A stretch of 57,843 bases of DNA from a virus. Numbering within the stretch: position 1 is the stretch's first letter; each line of letters begins with the position of its first letter. The notes under the pieces were generated by a model. The model worked only from the letters and a program-made list of their open reading frames with translations. It searched no databases and was not told the DNA's origin. Location of the stretch: the IMG/VR virus record IMGVR_UViG_3300046810_000554, positions 1 through 57,843 of that record; one strand, 5' to 3'. Below are positions 39,307 to 49,700 of the stretch, one piece after another. The position numbers and the translations under genes are program-made.

Positions 39307-42255
39307 ATGACTACGATTGCCCAACTCGGTGTAGAGGTCACTTCGACCGGCGCCGCGCAGGCGACCTCCGACCTCGACAAGCTCACGGCAGCAGGCGGCC
39401 GAGCAGAGAAGGCGTCCGAGGGCTTAGCCAAAGGCGCGGACAAAGCATCGGCATCTATCAAAAAGCAAAAGGATGAATTGGCCGACCTGCTGGGTGAGAT
39501 TGACCCAACAGTTAAGGCGTTGGGTCGTCTGGATGAGCTGGAAACCAAGCTCTCGAAGCAGAAGAGCCTGGGGGCGCTTGATGCTTCGACCTTCAGCGAG
39601 TACCAAGCAAAAATCGATCAGTCCCGGGCAAACCTCGGCCGTTTTGACGATGGCCTGACCCGCACCGGAAACACCGCAAAGCAGACCGCAGCGGCGCTGC
39701 GGGGCGTTCCTGCTCAGTTCACTGACATTGCGGTATCACTCCAAGGCGGCCAGGCACCGCTGACTGTGCTGCTGCAGCAGGGCGGCCAGCTCAAAGACAT
39801 GTTCGGCGGCATTGGCCCCGCAGCGAAAGCGCTGGGCGGCTACGTGCTGGGGCTGGTCAACCCGTTCACCGTGGCGGCTGCCGCTGCTGCTGCACTCGGC
39901 CTGGCCTATTACAAAGGCTCGCAGGAAACCACTGATTACCAGAATGCGCTGATCCTCACCGGTAACGCGGCTGGTACCAGCGCGCCGCAGCTGTCTGCGC
40001 TTGCTAAGCAGATATCGGCAACCATCGGCACTACCGGTGCGGCCGCCGAGGTGCTGGTTCAGCTTTCGTCATCCGGCAAGGTAGCGACCGATTCATTTGG
40101 TGAGATTGCCCGCGCTGCCCTGTCTATGCAGGAAGCGACTGGCAAAGCTGCATCCGAAACCGTCGCTGAATTTGTGAAAATCGGCAAGGACCCGGTAGCT
40201 GCGGCGAAAGATCTGAATGACCAATATGGTTTTCTGACGCAGGCCGTCTACGCCCAGATCGCTGCGCTCAAGTCGCAGGGTGACGAGGTCGGTGCGGTTA
40301 AGCTGCTGACCGATACCTACGCGAGTGCTGTGCAGACCCGGGCGAGCGAGATCACCCAGAATCTTGGTTACATTGAGCGCGGCTGGCTCGCGGTGAAGAA
40401 TGCGGCCAAAGGGGCGCTTGATGCCACGCTAAGCGTTGGGCGCGATAGCACCCTGGAAGACAGAAGGGCTGTGCTTGAAAAGGCCCTGACGAGCTCCACC
40501 AACAGCGGTGCGGGGCCTCGCGGTGGTGGACGCCAACCCAAGGACGCTATCCAGGCCGAGCTCAACCTTGTAAATCTTCAGATCGAAGCGGAAAAGGCGA
40601 GGGGGCAGTTCCAGGCCGACAACGTTCGAATCCAGAAAGAGGCCATCAGCGCCAGTATCGCCATCAAAGCGACTAACGACGCCAGTCTCACCAATGAAGA
40701 GAAGCGCACCAAGCTATCCGCTGAATACCTGCGTAATATCGAGAAGATCAGGGCTGCTAACCCTAATGCAGCTGAGGTCCAGCCCGCGGCAGTGGCCAAG
40801 GGCTTGGCGAACATCGCCGAAAAGAACAAGGACCCGAAGGCCGCCGGCAGCGCCGTCGATCTGACCGGCTTCAACGATGCTCAGAACCAGCTCAAAGCCG
40901 TTTCGAGCTATTACCAGAATATCCAGAAGGAACTGGACTCGGCCCAAAAGGCTGGCCTGGTATCGGCCGAATCCTACAGCAGCCAGCGCATCGCGCTTGT
41001 TCAGCAGGAGCGTGTCGAGGTTGCGGCAGCGTACGAGGCTGAAATCACAGCTCTGGAGGCTGTCAGGGCCAAATCCAGTACGTCAGGCGCGCAGCGCATC
41101 CAGATTGATCAGAAGATTGCGGACGCCCGGGCCAGCATGGTCAAGGCTCAGCAGGACGCTGACACGCAGCTGGAAGTGCTGGCCAACGCCGAAACGGGCC
41201 GGATCGAGAAACAGCGTCTCGCGATCAGCACCTACACCGATGCGCTCAACCAGCAGAACGCCGCCTTGCAACGCGCCGGGCAACGGGCTGCGGCTGGTGT
41301 GGGGCAGGGTGATCGCCAAGCATCGTTAACTGGCTCGCTGAACGGTATCGAGGACCGGGCCAATCAGCAGCGTCTGGACCTGGCTCGGGACAAGGCCGAC
41401 AAATCGCGGAACATGAGTGCCGAGGAGTACCAGGCAAAGCTTAACGCGATCAATAACAGCGAGAAGGACCTGACTGAAACGACGCTCAGCAACTACGAGC
41501 AGATGTCTGCCGCGCAAAGCGATTGGCGCAATGGAGCAACTTCGGCGTTCAGCAACTATCTGGAGTCGGCTCGCGACGTTGCTGGACAGACCAAAAGCCT
41601 GTTCACCAATGCTTTCACTAGCATGGAAGACGCGATCGTCAACTTCGCCATGACCGGGAAGCTGTCGTTCGCAGATTTTGCCAAGTCGATCATAGCTGAC
41701 ATGGCGCGGATTGCTGCAAGGCAGGCCAGCTCTGCATTGCTAAGCAGCGTTGTCGGAGCGGCTACCAGCTATTTCGCTGGGAGCGGCACCGCGTCTTCTG
41801 CCGGGTCTACATCGGCGGGCTACAGCGAGTCAGCACTGAGTGGATGGTCTGGCGTTCAGCAGGCGAAAGGCGGTGCGTGGAGCGGCGGTGTTCAGATGTT
41901 CGCCAATGGCGGCGCATTTACCAATTCAGTCGTCAGTGCGCCGACAGCGTTTGGAATGGCTAACGGCAAGACCGGCGTAATGGGCGAGGCCGGGGCTGAG
42001 GCCATCATGCCGCTGACCCGAACCTCTAGCGGCAAGCTGGGTGTTATTGCAACAGGCGGCAGCGCTGGCGGCACGCAGATAAATGTTGAGGTGCACATCG
42101 ATGGTGATGGCAACGCCTCGTCTTCTGCAGATGCACCTGGCTATGACGTGTTCGGAAAGGAGCTTGCGACGTTCGTTGAGCAGAAGTATCAGCAGCTGCG
42201 CAACAAGGACATGGCGCAGGGCGGCGTTATCAACAAAGCAATCAAGGGGCGCTGA
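39307..42255 (+). CDS. Tail tape measure protein
   Basis: 982 residues. N-terminal TMP pattern (TIAQLGVEVTSTGAAQATSDLDKLTAAGGRAE), a lambda-H-like core (FTDIAVSLQGGQAPLTVLLQQGGQLKDMFGG), hydrophobic segments (GYVLGLVNPFTVAAAAAAALG), long coiled coils (530-740) and a Gly-rich C-terminal domain (GMANGKTGVMGEAGAEAIMPLTR). It sets tail length and is the longest gene but J. Confidence 0.96.
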   Translation: MTTIAQLGVEVTSTGAAQATSDLDKLTAAGGRAEKASEGLAKGADKASASIKKQKDELADLLGEIDPTVKALGRLDELETKLSKQKSLGALDASTFSEYQAKIDQSRANLGRFDDGLTRTGNTAKQTAAALRGVPAQFTDIAVSLQGGQAPLTVLLQQGGQLKDMFGGIGPAAKALGGYVLGLVNPFTVAAAAAAALGLAYYKGSQETTDYQNALILTGNAAGTSAPQLSALAKQISATIGTTGAAAEVLVQLSSSGKVATDSFGEIARAALSMQEATGKAASETVAEFVKIGKDPVAAAKDLNDQYGFLTQAVYAQIAALKSQGDEVGAVKLLTDTYASAVQTRASEITQNLGYIERGWLAVKNAAKGALDATLSVGRDSTLEDRRAVLEKALTSSTNSGAGPRGGGRQPKDAIQAELNLVNLQIEAEKARGQFQADNVRIQKEAISASIAIKATNDASLTNEEKRTKLSAEYLRNIEKIRAANPNAAEVQPAAVAKGLANIAEKNKDPKAAGSAVDLTGFNDAQNQLKAVSSYYQNIQKELDSAQKAGLVSAESYSSQRIALVQQERVEVAAAYEAEITALEAVRAKSSTSGAQRIQIDQKIADARASMVKAQQDADTQLEVLANAETGRIEKQRLAISTYTDALNQQNAALQRAGQRAAAGVGQGDRQASLTGSLNGIEDRANQQRLDLARDKADKSRNMSAEEYQAKLNAINNSEKDLTETTLSNYEQMSAAQSDWRNGATSAFSNYLESARDVAGQTKSLFTNAFTSMEDAIVNFAMTGKLSFADFAKSIIADMARIAARQASSALLSSVVGAATSYFAGSGTASSAGSTSAGYSESALSGWSGVQQAKGGAWSGGVQMFANGGAFTNSVVSAPTAFGMANGKTGVMGEAGAEAIMPLTRTSSGKLGVIATGGSAGGTQINVEVHIDGDGNASSSADAPGYDVFGKELATFVEQKYQQLRNKDMAQGGVINKAIKGR

Positions 42256-42593
42256 TGGCACTTGAAAGATTCACCTGGTCTACAGAGAAGGGCGCGGATG
42301 GGGATATCACCCAGCGCGTCCGTACCAAAAAATTTGCCGATGGATACGAGCAGTCGGTCGAAGATGGGATCAACAACCAGTCCGAGTCATGGCCCGTTGT
42401 GTTCACCGGCATGAAGGAAAGGATACTGGACATCAGGAAGTTTCTTGACCGTCACAAGGGCGCCAAGGGATTCCTCTGGATACCTCCCCTAGGCGTGCTG
42501 GGCCTTTACAAATGCACTGGCTACAAGCCGGTTCACCGCGGCGGCCAGGTATACGCCATCACAGCCACTTTCGAACAAACCTTTCACCCCTGA
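42255..42593 (+). CDS. Minor tail protein M-like
   Basis: 112 residues. FTWSTEKGADGDITQRVRTKKFADGYEQ, RKFLDRHKGAKGFLWIPP and YAITATFEQTFHP are standard gpM features. It is part of the tail-tip assembly. TGATG-type overlap with the tape measure gene. Confidence 0.9.
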   Translation: MALERFTWSTEKGADGDITQRVRTKKFADGYEQSVEDGINNQSESWPVVFTGMKERILDIRKFLDRHKGAKGFLWIPPLGVLGLYKCTGYKPVHRGGQVYAITATFEQTFHP

Positions 42594-42602
42594 GTAACGC
42601 CC

Positions 42603-43355
42603 ATGGCACTGATCACGGACATCCAGAAACTGGAGCCCGGCGGCGAAATTCGCCTGTTTGAAATTGATGGGACTGAATATGGCGCGGACTACCTACGCTT
42701 TCACGGTCACGCCATCCCTCATACACCGGATGAGCTGCTCGCATACGAAAACTCTGAAGAGGATCTGCCCGCCAAATCAATTTGGTGGCAGGGCGAGGAA
42801 TACGCCGCGTGGCCGGTTCAGATCGATGGGATTTCCTCTAGTAGTGATGGTACGGCGGCGCGGCCCACATTCGCTGCGGGCAACATCAATGGCCGGGTAA
42901 CCGCGCTGTGCCTGGCTTTCGAGGACATGTTGAAGTTCAAACTCACAGTTCGTGAGACGCTGGCCCAGTACCTTGATCCAGCCAACTTTCCTGATGGCAA
43001 CCCCACTGCCGACCCGACGCAGGAGGCGCTGGAGGTCTGGTACATCGACCAGAAAAACAGCGAAGACGGTGAGGCGGTCGTTTGGGAGCTTTCATCGCCG
43101 GGGGAGATCGACAGCCACGGCTTACCCGGCCGGCAGATGACAACATTCTGTCATTGGGCGATGACCAACGGTTATCGAGGTCCGGATTGCGGCTACACCG
43201 GTGCGGCAATGTTTGATGATGAGGATATACCCACGGACGATCCGTCGCTGGACGAGTGCAAAGGCTGCCTGTCCTCCTGCAAGTTGCGCTTCGGCGAGAA
43301 CAACGAGCTTGCGTTCGGCGGCTTCCCTGCTGTTTCCCTTATCGGCCGGAGCTGA
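42603..43355 (+). CDS. Minor tail protein L-like
   Basis: 250 residues. LEPGGEIRLFEIDGTEYGADYLRFHGH at the N-terminus; Cys residues in MTTFCHWAMTNGYRGPDCGYTG and ECKGCLSSCKLRFG correspond to the four ligands of the [4Fe-4S] cluster known for lambda gpL. Tail-tip hub component. Confidence 0.9.
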   Translation: MALITDIQKLEPGGEIRLFEIDGTEYGADYLRFHGHAIPHTPDELLAYENSEEDLPAKSIWWQGEEYAAWPVQIDGISSSSDGTAARPTFAAGNINGRVTALCLAFEDMLKFKLTVRETLAQYLDPANFPDGNPTADPTQEALEVWYIDQKNSEDGEAVVWELSSPGEIDSHGLPGRQMTTFCHWAMTNGYRGPDCGYTGAAMFDDEDIPTDDPSLDECKGCLSSCKLRFGENNELAFGGFPAVSLIGRS

Positions 43356-43357
43356 CC

Positions 43358-44122
43358 ATGTTCAAGTACATACTGGATGCGGTTAAGGCGCATGCGGCGA
43401 CCGAATACCCAAAAGAATGCTGCGGCCTGCTCTTGGCTGTTGGGAAGAAGCAGCAGTACTTCCCCTGTACAAACACCTCGACTGATCCGACCGAAGAGTT
43501 TCGGATCGATCCTGAGGACTACGGGCGAGGAGAAGACATTGGCGAGGTGATCGGAATCGTTCACTCCCACCCTGACGCAACCAGCCGGCCTTCGCCGCGC
43601 GACTTGGCCATGTGCGAAGCGACCGAATTACCTTGGCATATCCTAAGCTGGCCGGAAGGCGATCTGCGAACGATTGTGCCAACGGGCTGCACGCCGTTGC
43701 TCAAACGTCCTTTCGTGCACGGTGCTTGGGACTGCTGGCAGGTCTGCGCTGACTGGTACAAACGCGAATGGGGGCTAGAGTTCGAAGCCTTCAAGCGCGC
43801 CGATGGCTGGTGGGAGAGCAAGGACAGCGTCAGCCTGTACGAAGCGAACTACGAGACCGCTGGCTTTTACCTCGTTGATACCCCGCATCGCGGCGACATG
43901 ATTGTGATGGACGTAGGGCGTACCGCTCACCCGAACCATGCTGGGATCTTTCTTGGGCCAGACGCGACGTTGGCTGGCGAGGACGCAACTACCTTCGGAC
44001 CTGGTCCTTTTCTGTTGCACCACCTATATGGGCGACCCTCGGAAATTATCGTTTTCGGCGGGCCCTGGCTTTACCGGACACGTCTGATACTCAGGCACCA
44101 AAATGCGCAATTAACCATGTGA
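43358..44122 (+). CDS. Tail protein K-like: JAB/MPN + NlpC/P60
   Basis: 254 residues, ATG at 43358 (GGAG). The JAMM metalloprotease domain has E in TEYPKECCGLL and IVHSHPDATSRPSPRD. The NlpC/P60 domain has catalytic Cys in GAWDCWQVCADWY and His in AHPNHAGIFLG. This two-domain build is that of lambda gpK, which assembles the tip and may cut peptidoglycan during entry. Confidence 0.92.
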   Translation: MFKYILDAVKAHAATEYPKECCGLLLAVGKKQQYFPCTNTSTDPTEEFRIDPEDYGRGEDIGEVIGIVHSHPDATSRPSPRDLAMCEATELPWHILSWPEGDLRTIVPTGCTPLLKRPFVHGAWDCWQVCADWYKREWGLEFEAFKRADGWWESKDSVSLYEANYETAGFYLVDTPHRGDMIVMDVGRTAHPNHAGIFLGPDATLAGEDATTFGPGPFLLHHLYGRPSEIIVFGGPWLYRTRLILRHQNAQLTM

Positions 44123-44147
44123 GGCGGCAGGGCCGCGGGAGAGAACC

Positions 44148-44297
44148 ATGAAAGGTGTTATTGAGTCTGCAGCAAAGACCGCCAGCGGGAAGCCAGTCTG
44201 GCGGTTATCGAAAACAGCTGGGCTAGAAATTAATTTCGAGTTTTTTCAGCATCCAGAAGAATCTGGAGTTGCGAAAGGTCGTTCTTCAAAACGCTAA
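44148..44297 (+). CDS. 49-residue hypothetical protein
   Basis: ATG at 44148 after GGGAGA. Basic (SAAKTASGKPVWRLSKTAG; VAKGRSSKR end). Its 3' end overlaps the convergent 44230 gene by 68 bp. Uncertain. Confidence 0.4.
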   Translation: MKGVIESAAKTASGKPVWRLSKTAGLEINFEFFQHPEESGVAKGRSSKR

Positions 44298-44478
44298 GAG
44301 GCCATTCATAGGCGTCGAATGCAGGGCCTTTTTCACATCCCGGTGGCGGCTCATCAATGAAGCGCTGCGCAGCCTTGCCCAATGCTTCGCCGTCAAAGCC
44401 CGGCATAGACTTCAGTGTGGCGGTAAGCGACACCAGCGCCATCAACACGCCTTGATCAAATGGTGGAAGATTGTTCAA
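44230..44478 (-). CDS. Reverse-strand 82-residue protein, TTG start
   Basis: TTG at 44478 follows a strong GGAGGT; the frame is open to 44583. Helical: FDQGVLMALVSLTATLKSMPGF and YEWPLSVLKNDLSQLQILLDAEK. Not recognised. One of two reverse-strand genes inserted between K and I. Confidence 0.5.
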   Translation of the reverse strand: MNNLPPFDQGVLMALVSLTATLKSMPGFDGEALGKAAQRFIDEPPPGCEKGPAFDAYEWPLSVLKNDLSQLQILLDAEKTRN

Positions 44479-44557
44479 TTTGACCTCCAGGTCGTAAACG
44501 CGCCGACATTGGCGCACCCCAGCCCTTGGACTTGCAGGCGAAGGACTGGGAAATCCA

Positions 44558-44815
44558 TTAACCCTTAGTTTGGGTTTCAACAATCAATCTCCACCCAATC
44601 GTTGTTGCTGATCCTGGGTGTTGGTGCGTGTTCTGCGGCGGAAACTCAGTTCCTTTGTTGGAGGTGATCTCATCGCCACACCCCTCGCAGCGATAAATTC
44701 CTGAGACCGGCACTATGGCCCCAATCTTATGCACGGTGTCCCATACCGCACTGCCAAGAATGGTCCTCGGTGTTTTCTTCAGGTATTGGACTGTCTGGTC
44801 AGTTACGAGAGCCAT
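44558..44815 (-). CDS. Reverse-strand zinc-ribbon-like protein
   Basis: 85 residues, AGGA before ATG. YRCEGCGDEITSNKGTEFPPQNTHQH shows CxxC followed by a His/Pro-rich stretch, resembling small bacterial zinc-ribbon proteins. Upstream of and possibly co-transcribed with the 44230 gene. Confidence 0.6.
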   Translation of the reverse strand: MALVTDQTVQYLKKTPRTILGSAVWDTVHKIGAIVPVSGIYRCEGCGDEITSNKGTEFPPQNTHQHPGSATTIGWRLIVETQTKG

Positions 44816-45035
44816 CTTCTATCCTGCCTTGGATTGTGAAGGCGCAACGCTACTACGCAGCCCGCAGCATCGCTACTGGTGTTCCATCCACGCTGGATGA
44901 GTGGACAGCCTGACGATGGGCACCTATCGGTGGTGGCAAATTGACCCAGCCCCATTAGCCGCTGTAGATTCCTTAGCTCTGTACCGATCCGGCACGCATG
45001 CGCGGTCGGGCAATCAATGTTCGAAGGGAATCAAA

Positions 45036-45218
45036 TTGGCCAAATTAATGTGGGTTATCACCATCATCATGTCGATTATCGGCGCCGTTGTTAGTTTTGG
45101 AGGGATGATGATGGCGAAAAGCGCGCCTCAGGAAGCGGCTGCAGCCGCGATGGGGCTGTCTTGCGCCGTGATTCCGTACTGTATTGCACGGGCGTTCACT
45201 GAAATTCGCTCTCTATAG
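45036..45218 (+). CDS. Small two-span membrane protein
   Basis: 60 residues. TTG at 45036 after GAAGGGA is preferred; an ATG four codons on is possible. MWVITIIMSIIGAVVSFGGM is one membrane helix and AAAAAMGLSCAVIPYCIARAF the second. The pattern 'APQEAAAAA...VIPYCIARA' is common in phages and chromosomes of proteobacteria, function unknown. Followed by a terminator. Confidence 0.65.
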   Translation: MAKLMWVITIIMSIIGAVVSFGGMMMAKSAPQEAAAAAMGLSCAVIPYCIARAFTEIRSL

Positions 45219-45237
45219 ATTGTCGCGCGATCACATC

Positions 45238-45262
45238 AAGCCCAGTCCCTGCTGGGCTTTTT
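45238..45262 (+). terminator. Terminator after the membrane mini-gene
   Basis: AAGCCCAG (45238-45245) pairs with CTGGGCTT (45252-45259), then TTT. Confidence 0.85.
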
Positions 45263-45313
45263 GCGTCTGGAGCGTAAGTGATACGCTCGGCGCTTAATCT
45301 GTGAGGGAACATC

Positions 45314-45643
45314 ATGCGAATTTTGATTGGGGCGCTGGCTGCGGCAGCTGTGCCGATGCTGTCGGGGTGCGGAGATGCAGACATAGCCCGCGCCCATGCT
45401 GCGGTCGAGAGCCGCCTCAATGATAGTGGCTCTGCGAAGTTCAGGAACGATCAGGTTTTGTATGTTCCGCCAGGCAAGGAAAAGATCGTGTGCGGCGAAG
45501 TAAATGCCAAGAACTTTTATGGTGGCTACGCTGGATTTACACCCTACGTGGTCGAGCAATTGGATAGCTTCCCTCATGCGAAATTCTCAAGCGAGAACGC
45601 GCTGGATATAAAACTCACCTGCAGTTTCGGTAAGGCTAAGTAG
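45314..45643 (+). CDS. Prophage lipoprotein 1
   Basis: 109 residues, GAGGGAA before ATG. Signal peptide with lipobox (AAAAVPMLSGCGD). The mature part, AAVESRLNDSGSAKFRNDQVLYVPPGKEKIVCGEVNAKNFYGGYAGFTPYV, matches a small periplasmic/lipoprotein pattern known in many prophages. Lipoproteins in this tail position in other phages block superinfection; that role is inference here. Confidence 0.72.
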   Translation: MRILIGALAAAAVPMLSGCGDADIARAHAAVESRLNDSGSAKFRNDQVLYVPPGKEKIVCGEVNAKNFYGGYAGFTPYVVEQLDSFPHAKFSSENALDIKLTCSFGKAK

Positions 45644-45680
45644 GTCGATCTGTCAGCCACGGTATGGATGTGATGAAAAC

Positions 45681-46031
45681 ATGAAATTGCTCTTATGTTT
45701 AACGGCTGCAGTCATGCTGGCTGGGTGCATGGCTCCAACTATGAACGAGGCTCGTCAAGACGGACCATACAAGGTATTGAACTCGAAAAAGTCCGACGCG
45801 GCACTAGCAAAGTGCGTGCAGTATGAATGGCAGAATCAGCCAATCTTCGGGGGCTCACCAGGTGCTACGCTGCAGCCGGGGCGCGACACTGGCTACACAG
45901 TATTTACTGAAGGCTCCCAGTATTTTGTAGACGTCCAGTCTGCAGGTGCTGGCTCAGAGGCCAGGTACTACGTGGTAGTGGGCAATTGGATTGCCAAGAA
46001 GAGGCTATCAGCGTTGGAGGGCTGCCTGTAA
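45681..46031 (+). CDS. Prophage lipoprotein 2
   Basis: 116 residues. Signal peptide and lipobox (CLTAAVMLAGCMA). The mature part has SDAALAKCVQYEWQNQPIFGGSPGATLQPGRDTGYTVFTEGSQYFVDV and a final Cys. A second lipoprotein directly after the first, sharing its terminator, suggests a two-gene surface module. Confidence 0.68.
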   Translation: MKLLLCLTAAVMLAGCMAPTMNEARQDGPYKVLNSKKSDAALAKCVQYEWQNQPIFGGSPGATLQPGRDTGYTVFTEGSQYFVDVQSAGAGSEARYYVVVGNWIAKKRLSALEGCL

Positions 46032-46050
46032 GGGCTGGTCCCGCTCATCA

Positions 46051-46075
46051 AGGCCCGCATTTGCGGGCTTTTTTA
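46051..46075 (+). terminator. Terminator before tail gene I
   Basis: GCCCGC (46053-46058) pairs with GCGGGC (46063-46068), then six T, followed at once by the ribosome site of the next gene. Confidence 0.88.
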
Positions 46076-46094
46076 TTGCCTAGAGGAAAGCTTA

Positions 46095-46706
46095 ATGGCG
46101 GCAACAGTGATCAATTATCAGCCTATGACGAATATCTTGCTGTACGGCCAGCTTCGCCAGTTCGGCCGGTGCTTCCGGATGTCGGTAAGAACTCCGGCCG
46201 AGGCGGTAAAGGCTCTGTGCGTGCAGATTCCGGGATTTGAGCGTTTCCTATCAAACGCTAAGGCCCGAGGAATTGAGTTCGCAGTCTTCCGAGGAACAGC
46301 AAACCTCACGGAGCAGGAGCTTGGTTTTTCTGGCGAGGGCAATATCCGTATTGCTCCAATCGTTACCGGCAGCAAGCGGGGAGGGGCGTTACAGACCATT
46401 ATCGGCGCAGTGTTGATCGTAGTAGGCCTTGTCATCACCGGTGGTACGTTTGGTGCTGGTGCGCCTTTTGGGTCGGCCTTGATCATGATGGGCGCGTCCA
46501 TGGTCGCCGGCGGCGTTATCCAAATGTTAAGCCCCCAGGCTGGAGGCTTGAAAACAAGCGCTGCGCCTGAAAACACCCCTGGTTACGCGTTCGGCAGTGC
46601 CAAGAACACCACGGCATCGGGAAACCCGGTTCCTCTCTGCATCGGTGAGCGCCGGTGGGGCGGTGCAATTATCAGCGCCGCAATTTATGCCGAAGATCAA
46701 ATGTAG
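46095..46706 (+). CDS. Tail assembly protein I-like
   Basis: 203 residues. NILLYGQLRQFGRCFRMSVRTPAEAVKALCVQIPGFERFL and FRGTANLTEQELGFSGEGNIRIAPIVTGSKRGG are gpI features. Two hydrophobic segments (GALQTIIGAVLIVVGLVITG; GSALIMMGASMVAGGVIQML) follow. Acts with K and J at the tail tip. Confidence 0.9.
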   Translation: MAATVINYQPMTNILLYGQLRQFGRCFRMSVRTPAEAVKALCVQIPGFERFLSNAKARGIEFAVFRGTANLTEQELGFSGEGNIRIAPIVTGSKRGGALQTIIGAVLIVVGLVITGGTFGAGAPFGSALIMMGASMVAGGVIQMLSPQAGGLKTSAAPENTPGYAFGSAKNTTASGNPVPLCIGERRWGGAIISAAIYAEDQM

Positions 46707-46726
46707 CCGTTACCCGCATCACCGCA

Positions 46727-46749
46727 GCCGCCCGAGAGGCGGTTTTTTA
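46727..46749 (+). terminator. Terminator before tail gene J
   Basis: CCGCC (46728-46732) pairs with GGCGG (46738-46742), then six T. Confidence 0.8.
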
Positions 46750-46765
46750 TTGCCTGGAGAAAAGC

Positions 46766-49700
46766 ATGGGCGCAGCAGAAAAGATCGATATTCACGGCGC
46801 CAAAGGTGGCGATGACAAACCAAAAACGCCAACCGAAGCACCGGACAGTCTGCGCTCCATCGCTGTTGCCAAGATGCTGATCGCAATCGGCGAGGGCGAA
46901 TTTGAAGGCACCCCCACCGCTCGCGACATCTACCTGGACAACACGCCGCTGCAAGACCCGCAAGGCAATATGAATTTCCCGAATGTGAAGTGGGAGTGGC
47001 GCACCGGGGCAGTGGACCAGACGTATATCCAAGGAATCCCGTCCGTTGAGAACGAGACCACTGTCAGCACCGAGTTGCGCAGTGGTACCCCATGGGTGCG
47101 GGCGATCAGCAACACTCAGCTTTCCGCCGTACGCGTGCGCTTTGCCTGGCCGGCGTTGCAGGCAGTGGATGCAGACGGCAACATCAATGGTTACCGGATT
47201 GAGTACAAGGTTGAGTTAGCAACTGACGGGGGCGCGTATCAGCAGGTGCTGAGCGAGGCTGCAGACGGGAAGACCACCAGTACCTATGAGCGCACACGCC
47301 GCATCGATCTGCCAAAGGCTACCAGCGGGTGGCTGATGCGCGTCACACGGGTTACCGAGAACAAAAACAACAACAAAATCTCGGACACTATGCAGATCGC
47401 CGGTTTCACTGAAGTAATCGACGCGAAGATCCGCTATCCAAATACTGCGCTGCTCTACATTGAGTTCTCGGCTGAGCAGTTCCGCAGCATCCCGGCAGTC
47501 ACGGTATCGTGCAAGGCTCGGAAATGGCCCGTTCCAAGCAACTACGATCCTGTAGCCCGCACTTACATTGGCATCTGGGATGGGACCTTCAAGGAGGCGT
47601 ACACCAACAATCCATGCTGGGCGACTCGCGGGATCACTATCAACGACCGTTTCGGCCTGGGCCGTCGAATCAAGTCATGGATGGTTGATAAATGGGAGCT
47701 TTACCGCATTTCGCAGTACTGCGACCAACTGGTGCCGGACGGAAAGGGGGGGATGGAGCCGCGCTTCATCTGCAATCTGAACCTGCAGAGCAAGGCGGAT
47801 GCCTGGTCGCTGCTGCGCGATATCTCTGCTATCTACAGAGGCATGACCTACTGGGCCCAGGGCCAAGTCTTCACTCTTTCAGACATGCCGCGGTCGACTG
47901 ATTTTGACTTTGCCTATACCGGTGCGAACGTAATCACTGAGGGCAAGCCTCCTTTTACCTACTCCAGTTCCTCGGAGCGCACCCGCTATACCCGGGCCCT
48001 GGTCAGCTACGACAACCCGCTGAACAATTACGACACCGACGTTACTTCAGTCACCGATGCGAAGCTGCAGCGTCGATATGGCGACAATCCTCTTGAGATC
48101 AGCGCGATTGGCTGTGATCGCGAGTCCGAAGCGCAACGCCGCGGTAAGTGGGCGCTCCTGACCAACTCCAAGGACCGCGCAGTCATTTTTAGGGTCGGTC
48201 TCGACGGGCGAATTCCATTGCCTGGCTATGTGATTCCGATTGCAGATGAATTGTTGGCTGGCCGCGCCGTGGGCGGTCGTATTTCGGCGGTTGAAGGGTT
48301 GGCGATAACCCTGGATCGCGACACACAGGCTAAAGCTGGCGACCGCCTGATTCTGAACCTACCCAATGGCAAGTGCGAAGGACGCACCGTGCAAGCGGTA
48401 GACGGTCGGCAGATCACGGTGACTACGGCTTATTCCGTAAGCCCCGAGCGTGAGCTGATATGGGCGCTTGACGCTGACGACTTAGCTATTCCGCTCTACC
48501 GGGTCGTCAGCGTCGCCCGACCTGAGACTGGCGTATTTGAGATATCGGCAGTCCAGTACGACCCAAGCAAGTTTGCGCACATCGACACCGGCGCACGGCT
48601 GGAAGAGCGGCCAATAAGCGTCATTCCGATCACCGTCGTTCAGCCGCCTGCAAGCGTTGCGCTGACTGCTACCTCTGCAATTGCTCAGGGGCTGTCCGTC
48701 GCGACTATGAACATCGTCTGGCCTGCCGTGAATGGTGCAGTCAGCTATGACGTGGAGTGGCGCAAGGACAGCGGCAACTGGATCAAGCTTCCGCGCACCG
48801 GGGCTACCAGTGTTGATGTGGTGGGAATTTATGCTGGGGCATACCTCGCTCGGGTACGTGCTGTAAGCGCGTTTGATATCTCGTCGATCTGGAAAAACTC
48901 GGATCTAACCCAGCTCTCTGGAAAAACCGGCCTGCCGCCGGCCGTAACCAGTCTGACGACCACCAGCCTGCTGTTCGGCATCCAGATCAATTGGGCCTTT
49001 CCACCTGGCGCGGAAGACACCCAGCGGACCGAGCTCTGGTACGGGACAGCGAACGACATTTCCGCCTCGGAAAAACTGGCCGACCTGGCCTATCCGCAAG
49101 CCGATTATTCGATGCAGCAACTGAAGGCGGGTGCGACCCTCTTTTTTTGGGCGCGTCTGGTGGACCGAAGCGGCAACATCGGACCATTCTTCCCTGTCGT
49201 TGAAGGTGTGATGGGGCAGGCCAGCACGGATGCGACTGCCATTCTCGATCAAATCGCCGGGCAGCTTGAGGAATCGGCACTTGGCGAGGAGCTTCTGAGC
49301 GAGATTGGCAAGATCGATGGCAACGGTCCAGGGTCGGTCAACGAGCGACTTGCAGCGGCTAAAGCCCTCAGCGACCAACTACTCGGTAACCTTGCGACCC
49401 AGTTGGGCGAGGTGAACGAAGAGCTTCAAGGGCAGATCGATCAGATTGAAGACCTGGCCGACTCCGCAGGTTGGAAAGACGACCGGCCCTACACCTCCGG
49501 TCAAAGCGTCATCTTCACCGATGGTTTTCTGTACCAGGCTACAAAGGACGTACCGGTAAACACGCCGCCGCCGAACACTGATTACTGGTTGAACGTTGGG
49601 CAGGCGGTGTCTACGGCAAACGGCCTGGCTGCGCGCACGCAGACAATTGAAACCAAAGTAACCGAGATCGAAGGGGTAAACACCACTCAGGCGACCCAGA

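Noticed and set aside
41083-41437. Possible nested genes in the tape measure gene
   Set aside because: Alternative frames in a repetitive Ala/Gln-rich region; no start signals.
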